From the NCBI GenBank assembly GCA_027604005.1, contig JADGJT010000008.1:1-64000 (forward strand): a DNA stretch of 64,000 nt, given 5' to 3'. Made by a program: the position numbers and the translations under genes. Below are positions 34,319 through 46,883 of the stretch, piece by piece. Origin of the DNA: Dinochytrium kinnereticum. Lineage: Eukaryota; Chytridiomycota; Chytridiomycetes; Chytridiales; Chytridiaceae. Below the pieces are notes generated by a model. It had not been told where the DNA came from and did no database searches. It worked only from the letters and a program-made list of their open reading frames with translations. Position 1 is the stretch's first letter; every line of letters starts with the position of its first letter.

Positions 34319-37300
34319 ATGTCCTCGTCCAGCAGCTCGTCCAGTGCGTTGACCCTCCACCCCTCCTCCTCCCCCCCTCGCCATTGACCCTCCGTCCAGC
34401 GCCTCCACCCATCGTCTCTGCATACATTCATGCTTCTTCATGCGCCTGGCATGTTATTAACACTCCCTCTTCGTCTTTGACTTAGTGGAAGACATCAGCT
34501 CAGATCTGTTGGAGATCACCAACCTTTCCCCTGCAACGAGCCTTGGCGACATCACAGCGCTGGTAGAGGAGCGTTTAATTCCTCAGTCAGGTTAGAGAAC
34601 TTTTGAGACCCTTTTATTCACCTAAATCTATACATCTAAAACAAGAGGAACAAAGGGGGGCATTAGCAGCTAGTCAGGAACTTTTGGACTTTCTCGCTAA
34701 AGTGTTGACCGAATCCGCTTCCAACATTGAGAACGGGAAAGATGTTGCACAGTCTATGGCTAGTGGTACTGCCATCGCTCGTCTGATCGCTGAAGCATGC
34801 AAGAGTGGTTGGTTTCATTATTTTTCGACGCGTGGATTTTGCTGACGGCGGACTTTTTCAAGAGCAACCTAGGACTGCGTTCGGAGAAGCCCACCTTATA
34901 AGTCCTTTGGTTCGGCATCTGATTCAATCTACCCGGCATCTTCAGGATGGGTCTAAAGGGACAACACAAGATGAAAGGCTGACTGTACAGGTTCTTCGAG
35001 CTTTGGCTAATCTCTGTTACGAGAATGGTTAGTGATTTGCTTGGGAATGGGGTTTGAAGGAGTTTGGTTTAAAACATGCATGCTGTAGAAACGAACAGGG
35101 ACTACCTATTTGAGGTTCCTCAAAGTGTTGCGGCTGTGGCGATCTGCTTAAAGTCAACGGAAACATCAATTTTACATACGGTTTGCGGTGGATTATTGAA
35201 CATCAGTATGGATAATGGTGAGTTTTAAAATTAGTATCCACTTGTCTAATATCCCTATAGAACCAATTCAAATTGAGGTTGTCGCATCACATGGGTTAAA
35301 TTACATGCTGGACATTATCACAAAAGGAACTGAGGGGCCGACAGCCTCTAAGTATAAACCTTTTGTTCCCCCCTGTATCAGAACCCTAAGCAATGTTCTT
35401 GAGATTGGTGGGCTTTAAATTTGATTCTAGCAATGTCGATTGGTTCACTATGCTCGCTTTCTCTCCCCTTCTCTTTCTTACAAACATGTTCTTTATTGAA
35501 TCAGATCAGGGAATTCAAGAACTTATTTCATGCAAGGGGCTTGTTCAGTTGCTCACGTCTATGAAGGTGGAACATCAGGTTCTCTTAAATGAGGGCTCAG
35601 ATGACCAACAAGTGTTATTGTCACTTGAAATCTTGGAGGCGCTGACAGCGGCATTGGAGACTATTGGGGAGAATGGTGACCTTACTATCTTTTTTTTATT
35701 ACCTGACAGCAGTTTCTTCTTTACTTTCTTTTTTAGATGATATTCAAAGATCTATTGCCCAGCTTGAACTTCTTGAGATTCTTTTGGATTTTGTAGATCA
35801 CCCTCCCCGGGTGCCTCTCCCGCAGTCCACTGAGGATGAGGAAGTCCCTAATTACCATGAGATTAGAAAGCAAGTTTCTAAGATTGTTACCTTGGTTACA
35901 ATGAATGGTATGGGAATTTTAGCCATTTTCCTCCTAAAGATTCATTTCTTTACCATTTACAGACGCTAATATGGCTGAAATACCTCAAATCCCCTCCGTA
36001 ATTGAGAGATTTAAGAGATGGATGACCCTTGGATTTGAAGCCATGACCGAGGTAGAGGAGGATGAGATTCGAATGTCGGGTGCGCTTTGTATTGGAAATC
36101 TTGCCCGTAGTGGTATGTTTGTCGTCACATTTTAATTTATTGACGCTACACCGTATAGATGAGACCTGCACTCTTTTGGTTAACGAGTATGGTGTTGGAA
36201 AGGCGCTTTTAGAACTTCTGCTGCTTGAAAAGAACCGCCTTCAAATAAGTGGGATAAAGGAAGAGACAAAGAGCTCGCTCAAAGTCTTACATGCCGTTGT
36301 CGGCGCATTGAAAAATCTCTCAATAGCTAGTAAGCTCAATCGTTTTGTCCCTACGTTGATGTCTCTCTTTTTAGCTGGGGATCGCAGGACTCTCGGTGAG
36401 ATCGGGATCATTCAACCTGTTTCTGAGCTTTTGGAAATGGATGGCCTCAAGCCTGTTCAGTTCAGCTGTATCGGAGTTCTAAAGAACCTTTGCGGTGGCT
36501 CTAATGGTTGGAGTTTTCTTTCCTTTTTTTCTCTTTTCGCTGGCTGACATTGTCTTTTAGAGCTCAATGCTTATCGCATCATCACTGGTATTGAGCCCCC
36601 TCATGAGGAAGATCGCGTCGTCCAACTCCGCCACGATATTAGTCCGACTGAGAGAACCCCGTTGAACAAGATCATCAGCCTAGTTTGGAAAGCGACCGGC
36701 GACAACCTGGCTGGTATTAGGAACGAAGGTGCGCGTACTATTGTTAATCTGGTTAGAACATGCCACATCGCAGGAGGTAAGTCAAAGAAGCAAAATCCAC
36801 AAGGTAGTATGGTCGTTGTCTAACCCACTGCTTCTCCCCAAATGCCAATAAACTGAAGCCCCCCACCTCATTAAGCACATCGTCGATGCCAATGGAATCG
36901 TGCCATTGATTCAGATTGTGACTGGAGCTTTGCTGACAAAACCCCGCGCGACGAATTCAGATGATTTGCAGACTTCACCGACTACTGAGCATCATGTTCA
37001 CTTTGATGCTCTTCCCTCTGAAGGGCAAGTTTATTCGCTTGTACAGAATGAAGGGCTAGTGGCTTTGATCCTCATTTGTAATGGTACGGCATGTTAACCC
37101 TATCAGATGATGGTGCTTTGCTGTGATTTTCTGATTCCTTTTTGAACGAATTTTAGCATGCCCTGAGGCTATTCCCCAGGTGACGAGGTATCATTCGTCG
37201 TTAATCCCTACCGCTATCTCCATCCTTCGAAGCAATGTCCCTGGAGCCGAAGACGATACCGCTCAAGACGAATCTAATAACGTCTTTGACAAAAAGTTGG

Positions 37301-37817
37301 AGTACTCTGACGCCGTCAAAGTCAACGTCTGCCTCCTGCTGGGGGCTCTTGTTACCGTTGATTGTAAGTTCATACCTCACTATTTCCTTTCTAAAGCTGA
37401 CTCCGTGGCACGCTATATGCAGCATCGTTCCGCGAAAAAGTCAAATCCGCCCTCCAACCCATCCTCAACCCCCTCCTAAAGTGGACATCTGAGTCAAACC
37501 TCGAAGCGTCATCAGCAGCTTCAGCCGCTGCAAACGCCTCTATCGTGGCCAGCATCCCTGCCTCCCCGCCTCCAACCGCGCTTTCAAGGACTCAAACCAA
37601 GAGTGCGAGGAATTTGCCTTCAGGCGGGTACTTTGGTGGCCGGGACTCTACGAGCGCTTATACGAGTTCGATGGGAGGTCGACCTGGGACTGGGACTGTT
37701 GAGATTGCTCCCGGGGGAATGGTCGCTCTTGGGAGGAGGGCTGGGGACCCTAGAAGTGCGGCTGAGGAGGGGTTGGTGCTCGTTGAGGCGTTGAGGAGGT
37801 TGGTAGGAGTGTTGTGA
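34319..37817 (+). CDS. RAP1GDS1: RAP1GDS1 / SmgGDS, armadillo-repeat GTPase regulator
   Basis: Armadillo-repeat protein that binds prenylatable small GTPases (RhoA, Rap1) and assists exchange and trafficking. First exons 34319-34343, 34486-34590 and 34646-34804; about ten more follow. The start MSSSSSSS comes from a tiny exon joined to MEDISSDLLEITNLSPAT. Repeats are clear: VQVLRALANLCYEN, HTVCGGLLNISMDN, MSGALCIGNLARSDE, VVGALKNLSIA, IGVLKNLCGGSN and GARTIVNLVRTC. A Ser/Gly-rich low-complexity tail (37500-37750) precedes the stop and is longer than in animals. It lies beside a RhoGEF and OXNAD1; the two GTPase regulators could act on the same Rho protein, but that is inference. Confidence 0.85.
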
Positions 37818-38125
37818 AATGCTGGTGGCCATGCTTCTTCTTTTTGTTTTCTCTCTCTTGATAGGGATGGTTTCTCCAGATTTTCTCTTTGCTAGTTTGT
37901 GTTTTTTGGTTTTGGGGGGATATATATGGCCTCTCAAGATTGAAAAAACAAACAACAATTTTGATGATACATATAAATATTGTTTGCCTCTTTCCGCTCC
38001 AATACGATCAATACTGTATATGCTTTTTTTATTTCTGCCCATAAACACGTTGCCCCCAGGAAGTGAAAAAAGAGAGCAACAACAAAAAAACAAAAACGAA
38101 TCGCAGAAACCCTCTCTTCGCTACT
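37818..38125. other. Intergenic region between convergent genes
   Basis: 308 bp between two converging stops, T-rich then A-rich. It looks like back-to-back 3' UTRs; no other gene seen. Confidence 0.5.
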
Positions 38126-39974
38126 GAACGAGCGTCGTCTCCCCGATTTCCAAAACCCCAAATACATTCTCATGCTCAACGCCTCTAGCCTTCAAAGCTG
38201 CTCTCAGGGCTTCCGGAGGTTCTGTCACAGGCTCAGCCGTCAAAATAAAAGTTCCCCAGTGAATCCCAAATGACCTGCCGAAAATAAAAGTATAAGATTT
38301 GTGATGACGTTTTTCAAAAGATTTGGGGGGGACTGCGAATGAAGTTTGGTAATGAACACGCACCTTTTTGATTTGATATCAAAGTGAACCTCAACGGCGT
38401 CTTGAGGGTTACAATGAACACTGGACATGAAGTCACGGGGGCTATAAGCACCAATAGGGATTGCGCTGAGGTCAAATGGACCTTTAAAATAAGTTTGGAG
38501 AGTTAATAAAACGGATAATCGAAGGAACACGTCAAACTTTACCTAGTTTCTCTCCGATTTCTTTGAAAACAGGACACCGCGGCAGCGTGTCGAGTTCTTC
38601 GTCTGGGAAGTTATCCGGGACGTGGCGGTACCCCGTGTCACTGAAATATTGTGAAGACAGATGAATGTTAAGATGATGGACCCAACATTATGGGCTTCAC
38701 AGTTGATAAGTCATACCCTCCAAACCAAAAGGATCGGTTGTTGGTCTTGAGGGCCCATGAACTCCAGAGCGTATGGTTACGATCCCATAGGGTACGGCCG
38801 GTAAAGTGTTGGCATGGGGTGCAAGCTATATTAGAGAGCAAAAGGTCAATATTTAAGACGCTATCATGTGAAAAAACAACAAATAAAGGTAATAAGCAAT
38901 CAAACAAACCAATAACGGCCGACCCTACTACCCCATTCTCCCTCTTGACCTCAATTTCATACCTATCCCACCAATCACACTCCACAACCGTTTCAATACC
39001 AATATCCCTGAACCAAGCCGCATTCCCTAACGGCACGAAGAACCAAACTGGCCCCTTCCCTCCCCCCTCCTTCTTCCCAGCTAATTTCAGAACAGTATCA
39101 AGATCAAGATGATCATAATGATTATGAGAGATAACCACCGCATCAACGTCAGGGAGCTCTGAAAGTTCACAAGGGGTGGGCCGAAGTCGTTTGGGGCCTG
39201 CTAGTTGCGTTGGAGAGCATCGATCTGACCAGCAGGGATCGAAGAGCACGTTGACGCCTGGTGCGGTGACCATTACGGCTGCATGACCCAGCCAGGTTGC
39301 TGCGAGGGTCGGATTCGCGGACTTTGACGGAGGGCTGGGATAGGTGCCAGTGGTAAGGAAGGTAGTGAGGCCGTCGTTGTCGGGTGTGTTAACGGCGACA
39401 CGTTGATCTGGAATGACGAGACGCGTCAGTGGTGGACCATCAATAATCGTGATGGGTTGCTGATGAAGTTCTGATAGTTACCGTCTGACGGTGAAGAGGC
39501 CCAGGGAATCCTTTGCATGAGCAATTTCAAAATATCCCAGAATCCTTTATCCACATACGAATCCCAAGGGTTGATAAACCCAGGCCCATTGGGGTTGTGA
39601 TGGCTCGGTCTGGCTCCGCCTTCCAAAGGTGGTCCAGATCCCACCTTTTTTACCGAGATGATCTTCCTGCCTCGAGATTGATCTGACTTTCCCGTCTCAG
39701 ATGCCTCGGCGCAATGAATCCCTGATCCATTCATGATGCGAGAGGAGATGGACTGTGAGGTTGATTCAGCATGAGAAGACAACCGAGCATGATCAATTCC
39801 TGCGTAGGCCAATGCTGCGGCTGATCCTGATGCAACGAGCAAAATGGGGACGGCGGCTTTTGAGTTGAGCCATGGCAATCGTTGGAAGGTGTTGTTGGCC
39901 TTGGAGGTGAAGCAGGAGCGGTGGGAGGACGCTCGGCCCTGTCGGCGAAACAACACCCTTGTGGTGACAAACAT
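38126..39974 (-). CDS. NAPEPLD: N-acyl-phosphatidylethanolamine phospholipase D (NAPE-PLD/FMP30)
   Basis: Zinc metallo-beta-lactamase-fold phosphodiesterase that releases N-acylethanolamines from NAPE; the yeast counterpart Fmp30 is mitochondrial. The start [19 protein letters not shown] is presequence-like, followed by the helix [20 protein letters not shown], indicating an inner-membrane anchor. The catalytic domain shows [17 protein letters not shown], the metal motif [19 protein letters not shown], a GGDTGY segment, IPIGAYSPR and HWGTF. These are all ligand loops of NAPE-PLD in the right order. Exons: about 39481-39974, about 38935-39409, and several small ones to 38126. Confidence 0.9.
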
Positions 39975-40162
39975 TAGTTTTTGTCAGAGATAAGTTTTCC
40001 GTTTTTTTTCTCCGTTTAGAGCATGTAAGGACAGGAGGAAACGATGGAACGGCAGAAGGAGCGGAAATGATAGCGAAATGTATTCTAATAACGTATAAAT
40101 TCTGGCGAAAGTCCAGGTGGAATTGCAGGGAAAGGATTGATTAATTAAAAGATTTATCGCCA

Positions 40163-41147
40163 TTATTGGCGGAAGTTTTGGTACTCGGTGTAGGCGTAGT
40201 AGCCCTAAAGAAAGAAGGGAAAATATGTGCCGCAATTACGTTAGAACATAGCTAATGGAAAGAACAACCAAATAATTATGTTTAAAAGCAAAAGAAAGCA
40301 AACAAGTAACAAAAAATGAAACCTACCCAGAGACCAGCGGATATGAATGCAGCGGCCGCACCAGTAGCGACAAAATCTCTGTTGGTGTTCAACATATCAA
40401 AAGCATCCCTACAGGACAATCCAGCGTTTTGGCTAGACACATTTCTGCAAGCCGACGTTAGCCCGACAGCGATCTGAACCCCAATAAGAGCCATCAAGAA
40501 AGCGCAGACAGCAGCGGTAATGGAGCTGACAAAAACATTCGTCCACGATCGGGATGGGTACTAAAAATATATCACAAAAGACAAAAGGTCAAAAGGCCAG
40601 TTCTGTCCCCGTTTCCCATAAAGCGGAAGATACTTACCACTCGGTGAATGACGTAGATGTCGTATCCGATAACGGCAATGGCAGCGAAGGCGCATATGCC
40701 TGCAACCACTGCTGGCCAGATGCATGCCCCGAGAGGGGCAGTGCCGTCGACAAAGCTCATGTACAGAAGACAGTCCCGGTGGTAATACCACTCGTCAGGG
40801 TTCTTGGGGTTAGGCATGTTCTGGGTAAAGATGGCTGCGGAAGAGAGGATGCTACAGACGAAAAGAGAAAAGGACTAGATATGGTGGAGATGAGATCGTA
40901 TGATCTAATAAAGGGAGAGAGGGGGTTGCATCGACAAGACAGTGATGGAATGAATCCATTTGCTCGATGCCCAAGGATGCTGAAAGCATGCATTCCATGC
41001 AAGGAAGGGATGGCTCACCAGCTGGAGAACACCAAATCCAGCATAGAGCATGGACTTTGTATGGGAGGATGTGACGATCTTGAACGCCGGTGCATCGTCA
41101 GGAACTGAGCTCGTTGCCAGGCGGGTGAACTTGGTGCGGCTCGCCAT
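40163..41147 (-). CDS. Four-helix membrane protein, unknown function
   Basis: Not recognised. Starts MASRTKFTRLATSSVPDD with a short cytoplasmic N-terminus. Exons: 41147 to about 41022, about 40873 to 40638, about 40560 to 40327, and 40163-40204. Four hydrophobic segments: MLYAGFGVLQL plus SFSLFVCSILSSAAI, WPAVVAGICAFAAIAVIGYD, VSSITAAVCAFLMALIGVQI and FVATGAAAAFISAGLW. The loop between helices 1 and 2 is large and carries one Cys (WYYHRDCLLY); the loop between 3 and 4 carries two more (ACRNVSSQNAGLSCRD). Ends YYAYTEYQNFRQ. The topology resembles MARVEL-type proteins, but no family motif fixes it. About 215 residues. Confidence 0.7.
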
Positions 41148-41441
41148 AATTGTTCAGGTAGTCACAGAGAGTTGTTGGTCTAAGGTGAAGGTGACTGTTG
41201 CAGCAGCTCACGAGTGCAATGCTTCAAGTATCACAAGTTTAACGACGCACAGCAACGTGAGGTTTTTCGGCCTGCGCCACTTTTCACCTCTAACAAAATC
41301 ATCCATCATTGCGCATCAGAATCTAACCACAGTACATTGCGCCAGAGATGATAAAAACAATAAATTCATGCTGATAAAGGTAGAGAACGAAAAGAATCCA
41401 AAATTATGAGTAAAGAATGAGAAAAGATAAAGAGAATAAAA

Positions 41442-44400
41442 TCATTCTTGGCGAGGTCCGGCACCAGCAAAGTTTAGTGTCCTCTGATTTCTTTCAGGAT
41501 CTTGCAACTTGATGATTCTCACGTCGCTGCTTCCAAGACCAGGAACGTGACTGCGAAGCAATAGTTAGACTCACGGATTTCAACGAACGTAAGAAGTACC
41601 TCATGTCTTGTGGAGTGATGAAAATGTACTGTCGACTGACGGCGTCCGTTCTTGCATGCTCAATCATGAGCTTCATACTGATACGACGGTTGACAGCATC
41701 CTAAAAAAAAAAAAAGAAAAAAGAAGTGGATTATTCCAACTGGTCTAAAAGCAACTCTCCAAAAGCAACTATAAACAAAAAAAACAAAAGCATACCATAA
41801 AAACGTCAAACTCATCCAAAGCCCTAAACGGGTTCGCCATTGACTCCCAGAGACTAAGCAACAGACATACAGTAGAATAGCTCTTTTCTCCACCAGAAAG
41901 TGTCCTAGGATCCTTTTCGGAAGCCGCCAGATCCCCTCCACTCTCATCCGGCGCAGCATGCACAAACTCCCCATTAGTATCCTTCTTCCGATTGACATCA
42001 ACCCGAAGATCCAGAATCTGCCGGGCATGATCAAGTTCAAGTTTTGCAAAGTACCCTCGGGTGTTCATGAGAAGGGTGAAGCTGGTTCTTGCACGCATAG
42101 AGATATATTTCCTCATGTTGGCCCAGGCTCGAGCACGTTCGATTAAACTGACTTTGAGATTGTTGACAGCTTCTTTAGTGTAGAAGAGGTCCCTTTTCGC
42201 CGAGACGTACTCCTCCTTCTTCTCCGTCAGCTGCTTGAGAACATCCTCTTTACTCCCCGTCCTGCACAAACGAAGGCATTGTATTGAGGAAGCCATAAGA
42301 AACCAACAACAAACAAGAAATTATTGTCACTCAACTGCTTTCGCTTTTCTTTTAGCTTAGCTTCCATATCCTTAATACTTCGCGCCAGCTTCTCGGGCGA
42401 TTCCTTGACCTTCAATCTCTCTCCACCAGTCATCTCCAGCGCCATTTCATATTCCTTATCAACCTCCTCCTTCTTTTCCTCATACTCTCTCGCCCTTTGC
42501 TGCGCCTGAACCTTATACTCATCCCTCCTACCAATATAATGTTCAATGCTGCGTTTCTCAGCGACCATAGCACTCTCATTTGTCAAAAGTCTTTGCTACA
42601 AGGCATTCAGCAAAGAAAAAAAAGGAAGAGGAAATGAAGATACCTTCAGTGCATCGTGCTCCTGCTGAATCACGTGCGTTTCTTTTTCAACTCCTTTAAT
42701 TTCCTCGGCCATTTGATCGATGGCTGCTTCAATCTCGGCGATTTGGGCTCGGACAGCGGTGAGCTGGCTCTGGAGGACTGAAATCTTCTGCTCCGCCTCC
42801 TAAACAAATATGTTACAATACGAAAACAAATGCAAAAAGTTATAAAGATGAAGCCACTACGAACCGCCTTGTAATCCTCTAGAGTATTGATTTGATTAGG
42901 TTGTTGGTCCTGAAGAGAAAAAAATGTTAAGGGAAACTTCTTCCTATCTTCGCTTTATTTTTTTGGGACCAAACCTTTAATTCTTCTTCAAGTCGATCAA
43001 TTTTCTGTTTGGTCCTTACGCGTCGGGTCGAAATGCTCCTTTCTAAAGTCTTTACGTTGTAATGTCAGTACAAGGGAACATACAAAGACAACTTCAAAAG
43101 AACATATCAAAATAATATATGTAAAAGTACCTTCAATTGATTGATCTTCGAAGCAATCTGACGCTCCTCATCCTCCACAACCTTCAACTGAGCCTCTAAG
43201 TTCGCATGCTCTCTTAAAGCATTCTGCAGATCATCTTCAGCTCGCCTGTTTTAAACTCAATGAAAAACCACTCCACTATGTCGGAAACGACAAATGACGA
43301 AGGTAAAAACCTACTCGATATAAGCCTGCATATCGACCTCAATCCTAGGCCTTCCACGATGCTCATGAGTCAATGCAGTAGTTTGTAAACCACCACCACG
43401 GCCCCCAAGCTTGATGTTATCTTTCGTGTAGACAGATGAAATATTCTTTTGGCGAAAATTTCCTTCTTCAGCGATATCGTCTCCCTCCTGACGAGAAGCC
43501 ACGAGAACGGTCTTCTCAATTTCATTGTTCACAATGAGAGCTCGCAAAACGTATGGGTCCTCGATCTAAGGTAAAACAGTGGTAATTATAATAAAAACGA
43601 TAAATACCACGACTTAACAGAATACGATAAAATTGATGTACGAAGAAAGCAATATTTACCTGAAGGCACCTCAGGATTGTAAGATATCTTGAATCTGGCT
43701 CCCCTTGTCTAAAATCAAACAATTGACCCTTAAACATCAGAATCGCTTGTCGTTCACTAATAAACAATTCAAAGAATGAGTGGTTTAGCATATCATAAAT
43801 ACAACAACTAGAGAAAATGAAAAGCAAGAGACTATCTTACCACCGATTTTCCTTCAAAATTCTCTTCAAGCGATCCGAGTCCGCGCTATCTGACACAACA
43901 TACCCATTCAAACTCCCTCCGAGAACGCTCTCAATAACATGGCTATATTCCTGCTTGCGCAGCTTACAATGAAGGCCTACAAAAAAAGAGAAGCAGAATA
44001 CTCTTAGCTCACTAACTCCTAAATCAAAACATATACCTAAAGGCCCAACGGGCTTGATACCCCTCCACCCTCCGCGAGCATGAACCTGATCAATAGCCCT
44101 CAGAATGTTCGCAGTCCCCATCGGAAACGCCGCATACATATCCGTTTTCCCTCCCTTCATTTCTTCAAGAGCTTGTCTCTTTCGATTGACATCATTGCGG
44201 GCTTGGGCGACAGATCTTTCAAGGGCAACTCGGCGACTTGATACTTCGTTTCTCGATGCTGTGGCTTTATCAATGTCGGCCATCGCCTGGTCATTTTCAT
44301 TTTATTTTCGCCGTGGGGGGGGGGGTGGGGGGGGAATTCGTTACTGATATGAAAAGTGGGATATTGCGTGATTCCAGTTTAACAACCTACCTGCTCTACT

Positions 44401-46437
44401 TCACGGTTTTCTTGCTGAAGGACTTCCTTCAACTCTTCCTTTTCCCTCTGCTTTTCCTCACGAAGATCACTATAGTCATAAAGAGAAAGTAAGAACGAAT
44501 TTCCTCGCAAAATGCGATCGAAAAAGATACACCGCCACGAAAAAAGCAAAACCCCACCGAATAGAGTCTAATAACTTCCTCGCCTCAACATCAATCTTCT
44601 TCTGATAATCATCCCTTTCATTCGAAAACTTCGAAATCTCCCTATTAATCCTTGTCTCCTCATTCTTGATATCACGAAGCTTGTCCTTTTGGTTTCTTTG
44701 ATCGTTTTTTAAAGCCTTCATACGATCTACCAAAGGTGCCCCGGTTTCTTTCAGCGCGTTCATTTGGTCGCCTATGTCAATCTTTTCATTCTTGTAGGTC
44801 GCAATTTTTTCCTGGAACAAAAGCAACCAAAAAATTATGGAACGAGTAAGAAACTGGGATATGCAATAATACTAACCTCGCTTTCACGAATGTGGGGCAG
44901 AGTGTTTTCAAGTTTGGCTTCCGCCCTTTCCTTTTCCTTTTCCACCTTTTGTAGTTCCTTTATTTTGGCAGAACGGCGAAGTAAGGTCGTTGCTATAGAG
45001 GATAGAAACATACCTCCTCTTTCTGGTTCACGAATGCCCACGCCATCTTATTTTTTTCTTCATCAATGGTTTTTTCGAGGTCCTGCCATTTTTCGATTTC
45101 CTAAAAGATGTCACGCATCCGCCTTCTTCTGATGATGTTACCTTCCAGCGCGTCTTCAACTCATCTACATTTTTCTTCATCTCGGGAAGGGCCTTTCATA
45201 TAAACAATAAGACAAAGGGAAAAAATCAAACCAATTCACCTGTTCCTTAATATTTAACGTCCCACTCGCTCGAGAGATATACTCATTCAAAAGAGCGTGA
45301 TCAGCGCTAAGCTGTGCTAGCAATGTTCCTTTCAAGAAGAACTATAAAGTATTAGAATTGATTGTTTCGGAGCACCATACGTTGTACTTGTCTTTAGGGG
45401 TGCTATTCGCGAGAAACATTCTCGAAGTGTCTTGCGTGAGGATAGCCATTGGATTATCAATGGCGATGGATAAGTGATCGCATATGGCTGTGACCTCATC
45501 TCTCAAAGTCGATATCAGTGTGCCTAACGTGTACAAGAAAAAAAGTAAGTGAATGAACTAAGAGTTGGAATAACTTCTAAGCTTACCCTTTTCCGACTTG
45601 ATTTTGTATCCATTACTACCCTCTTTGCTGATTCGCCTCTCAATAATGATTTTCTTTCCATAAAACTCTGGCTTGTAGGCATCTGGACCCATATTACGGA
45701 TACGGACCGTAATGGAACCCATTCTATAAAATATCATTAGGTGAAGTTCGATTAACAGCACCTTCCACTTACGTTGTGCCTTCTTTTAGTAAATTTTTGA
45801 CAGAGGACGCACGATTGGTGAAGCTAGCTTTTCCACCGAGGCAAATGGTCAAGGCAGTCAGAATAGCACTTTTTCCACCTTAAATAATTGAGGTTATTCA
45901 ATGGCATTTAGTCACTAAGACTAACTCCCGTTGTGTCCGATAACGAAATTAATATTGGAGTTGAGGTTAACCTGCAGATAAGAATGACACATGATATTGA
46001 CCAACTCAATATGCTCAATGGTTCCACAATCCTCTTTCATGTCCTTCAGAATAAAAAGAAACCGGTTAGCTGTAGTAATCAAACTCCTTCAAGCCCACCT
46101 TAATCTTTGAAGCGTCGAACTCGGCCATAGGACCCCCTTTTTTCGCGCGCTTTAAGGACGGATGATGATCATCGATAGCTTCAAATTCCGGCTCCGGGTC
46201 AGCATAGTCGTCATCTTCATCATCATGGGCAGTCTCCTCTGAGATGTGTTGATTCTGCTTGTTAGGGTGAATGGGAGAGCTGAGGACGGGATGTTCATCG
46301 GCGGGCTCTGATCTTTCGGTCTCAGCTTCTCTGTTCCGTTTTCTATTGCTCTTCAACGGCATCTCTTGGGAGTACTGATGGGCAGAACTCCCTCTCGACG
46401 CAGAGGCTGAGACAGAAGCATGTGATCTCCTCCTCAT
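41442..46437 (-). CDS. SMC6: SMC6, structural maintenance of chromosomes 6
   Basis: ATPase of the SMC5/6 complex acting in homologous recombination and repair. The start [18 protein letters not shown] opens an acidic, disordered N-terminal tail (to 46066), longer than usual. The Walker A is split by an intron: FVIGHNG then [18 protein letters not shown]. The SMC6-specific [16 protein letters not shown] follows near 45440. Coiled-coil exons span 45200-42300, with a hinge near 43850-44150 ([20 protein letters not shown]). The signature motif [20 protein letters not shown] and Walker [13 protein letters not shown] lie near 41830-41900. It ends [17 protein letters not shown]. About 20 introns; most junctions were placed by domain order. 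SMC6 rather than SMC5 is set by the TQDTSRMFL and [15 protein letters not shown] motifs. Confidence 0.93.
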
Positions 46438-46883
46438 TGTAGCGGCATATTCCTGACTAGTTGGCTAGGGCAGGGATCATCAGACGCTATTCCACACAGC
46501 AAACATGCCCCTACAAAAAAGAAGGCAGTCATTATGGCACTTCACTCACGATGAAGTTTTCATCATTGTCCATTTCACCATCATCGTTGGCATCGTCCAT
46601 GCTCTGCTGTGAATACTCCATGTGGTCGTCCAGCCCGGAGCCTCGTCCGGCAGCCTTCTCTTTGGCCTCCTGGATGGTGCGCTGGTTGGTGGAGAAATTG
46701 GCAATGTCGGAGCGATGGCTCAACATCGTCCTTCAGTTGCTGGTGGGTGGTCTGCCTACCAATAATGTCAAAAACAGTGTCCGACTTTTCGTCCACGCGC
46801 CTGGACCTCGCTGAAGCAGACAGAAGTCCACTCTGTCGGAAGTTGATGATGCCGAGTAAAGCTACGCGCGGTTTTCTAAGTTT
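46438..46883. other. Interval between SMC6 and EEF2KMT, with a possible small minus-strand gene
   Basis: On the minus strand, about 46532-46726 encodes an acidic 64-residue peptide (TIQEAKEKAAGRGSGLDDHM, then NDDGEMDNDENFI) followed by a perfect GTGAGT donor and TTTTTTGTAG acceptor. A second block (GLLSASARSRRVDEKSDTVF) lies upstream at 46750-46850, in a different frame with no clean join. It looks coding, but I could not assemble a model with a start codon. No family recognised. Confidence 0.35.
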
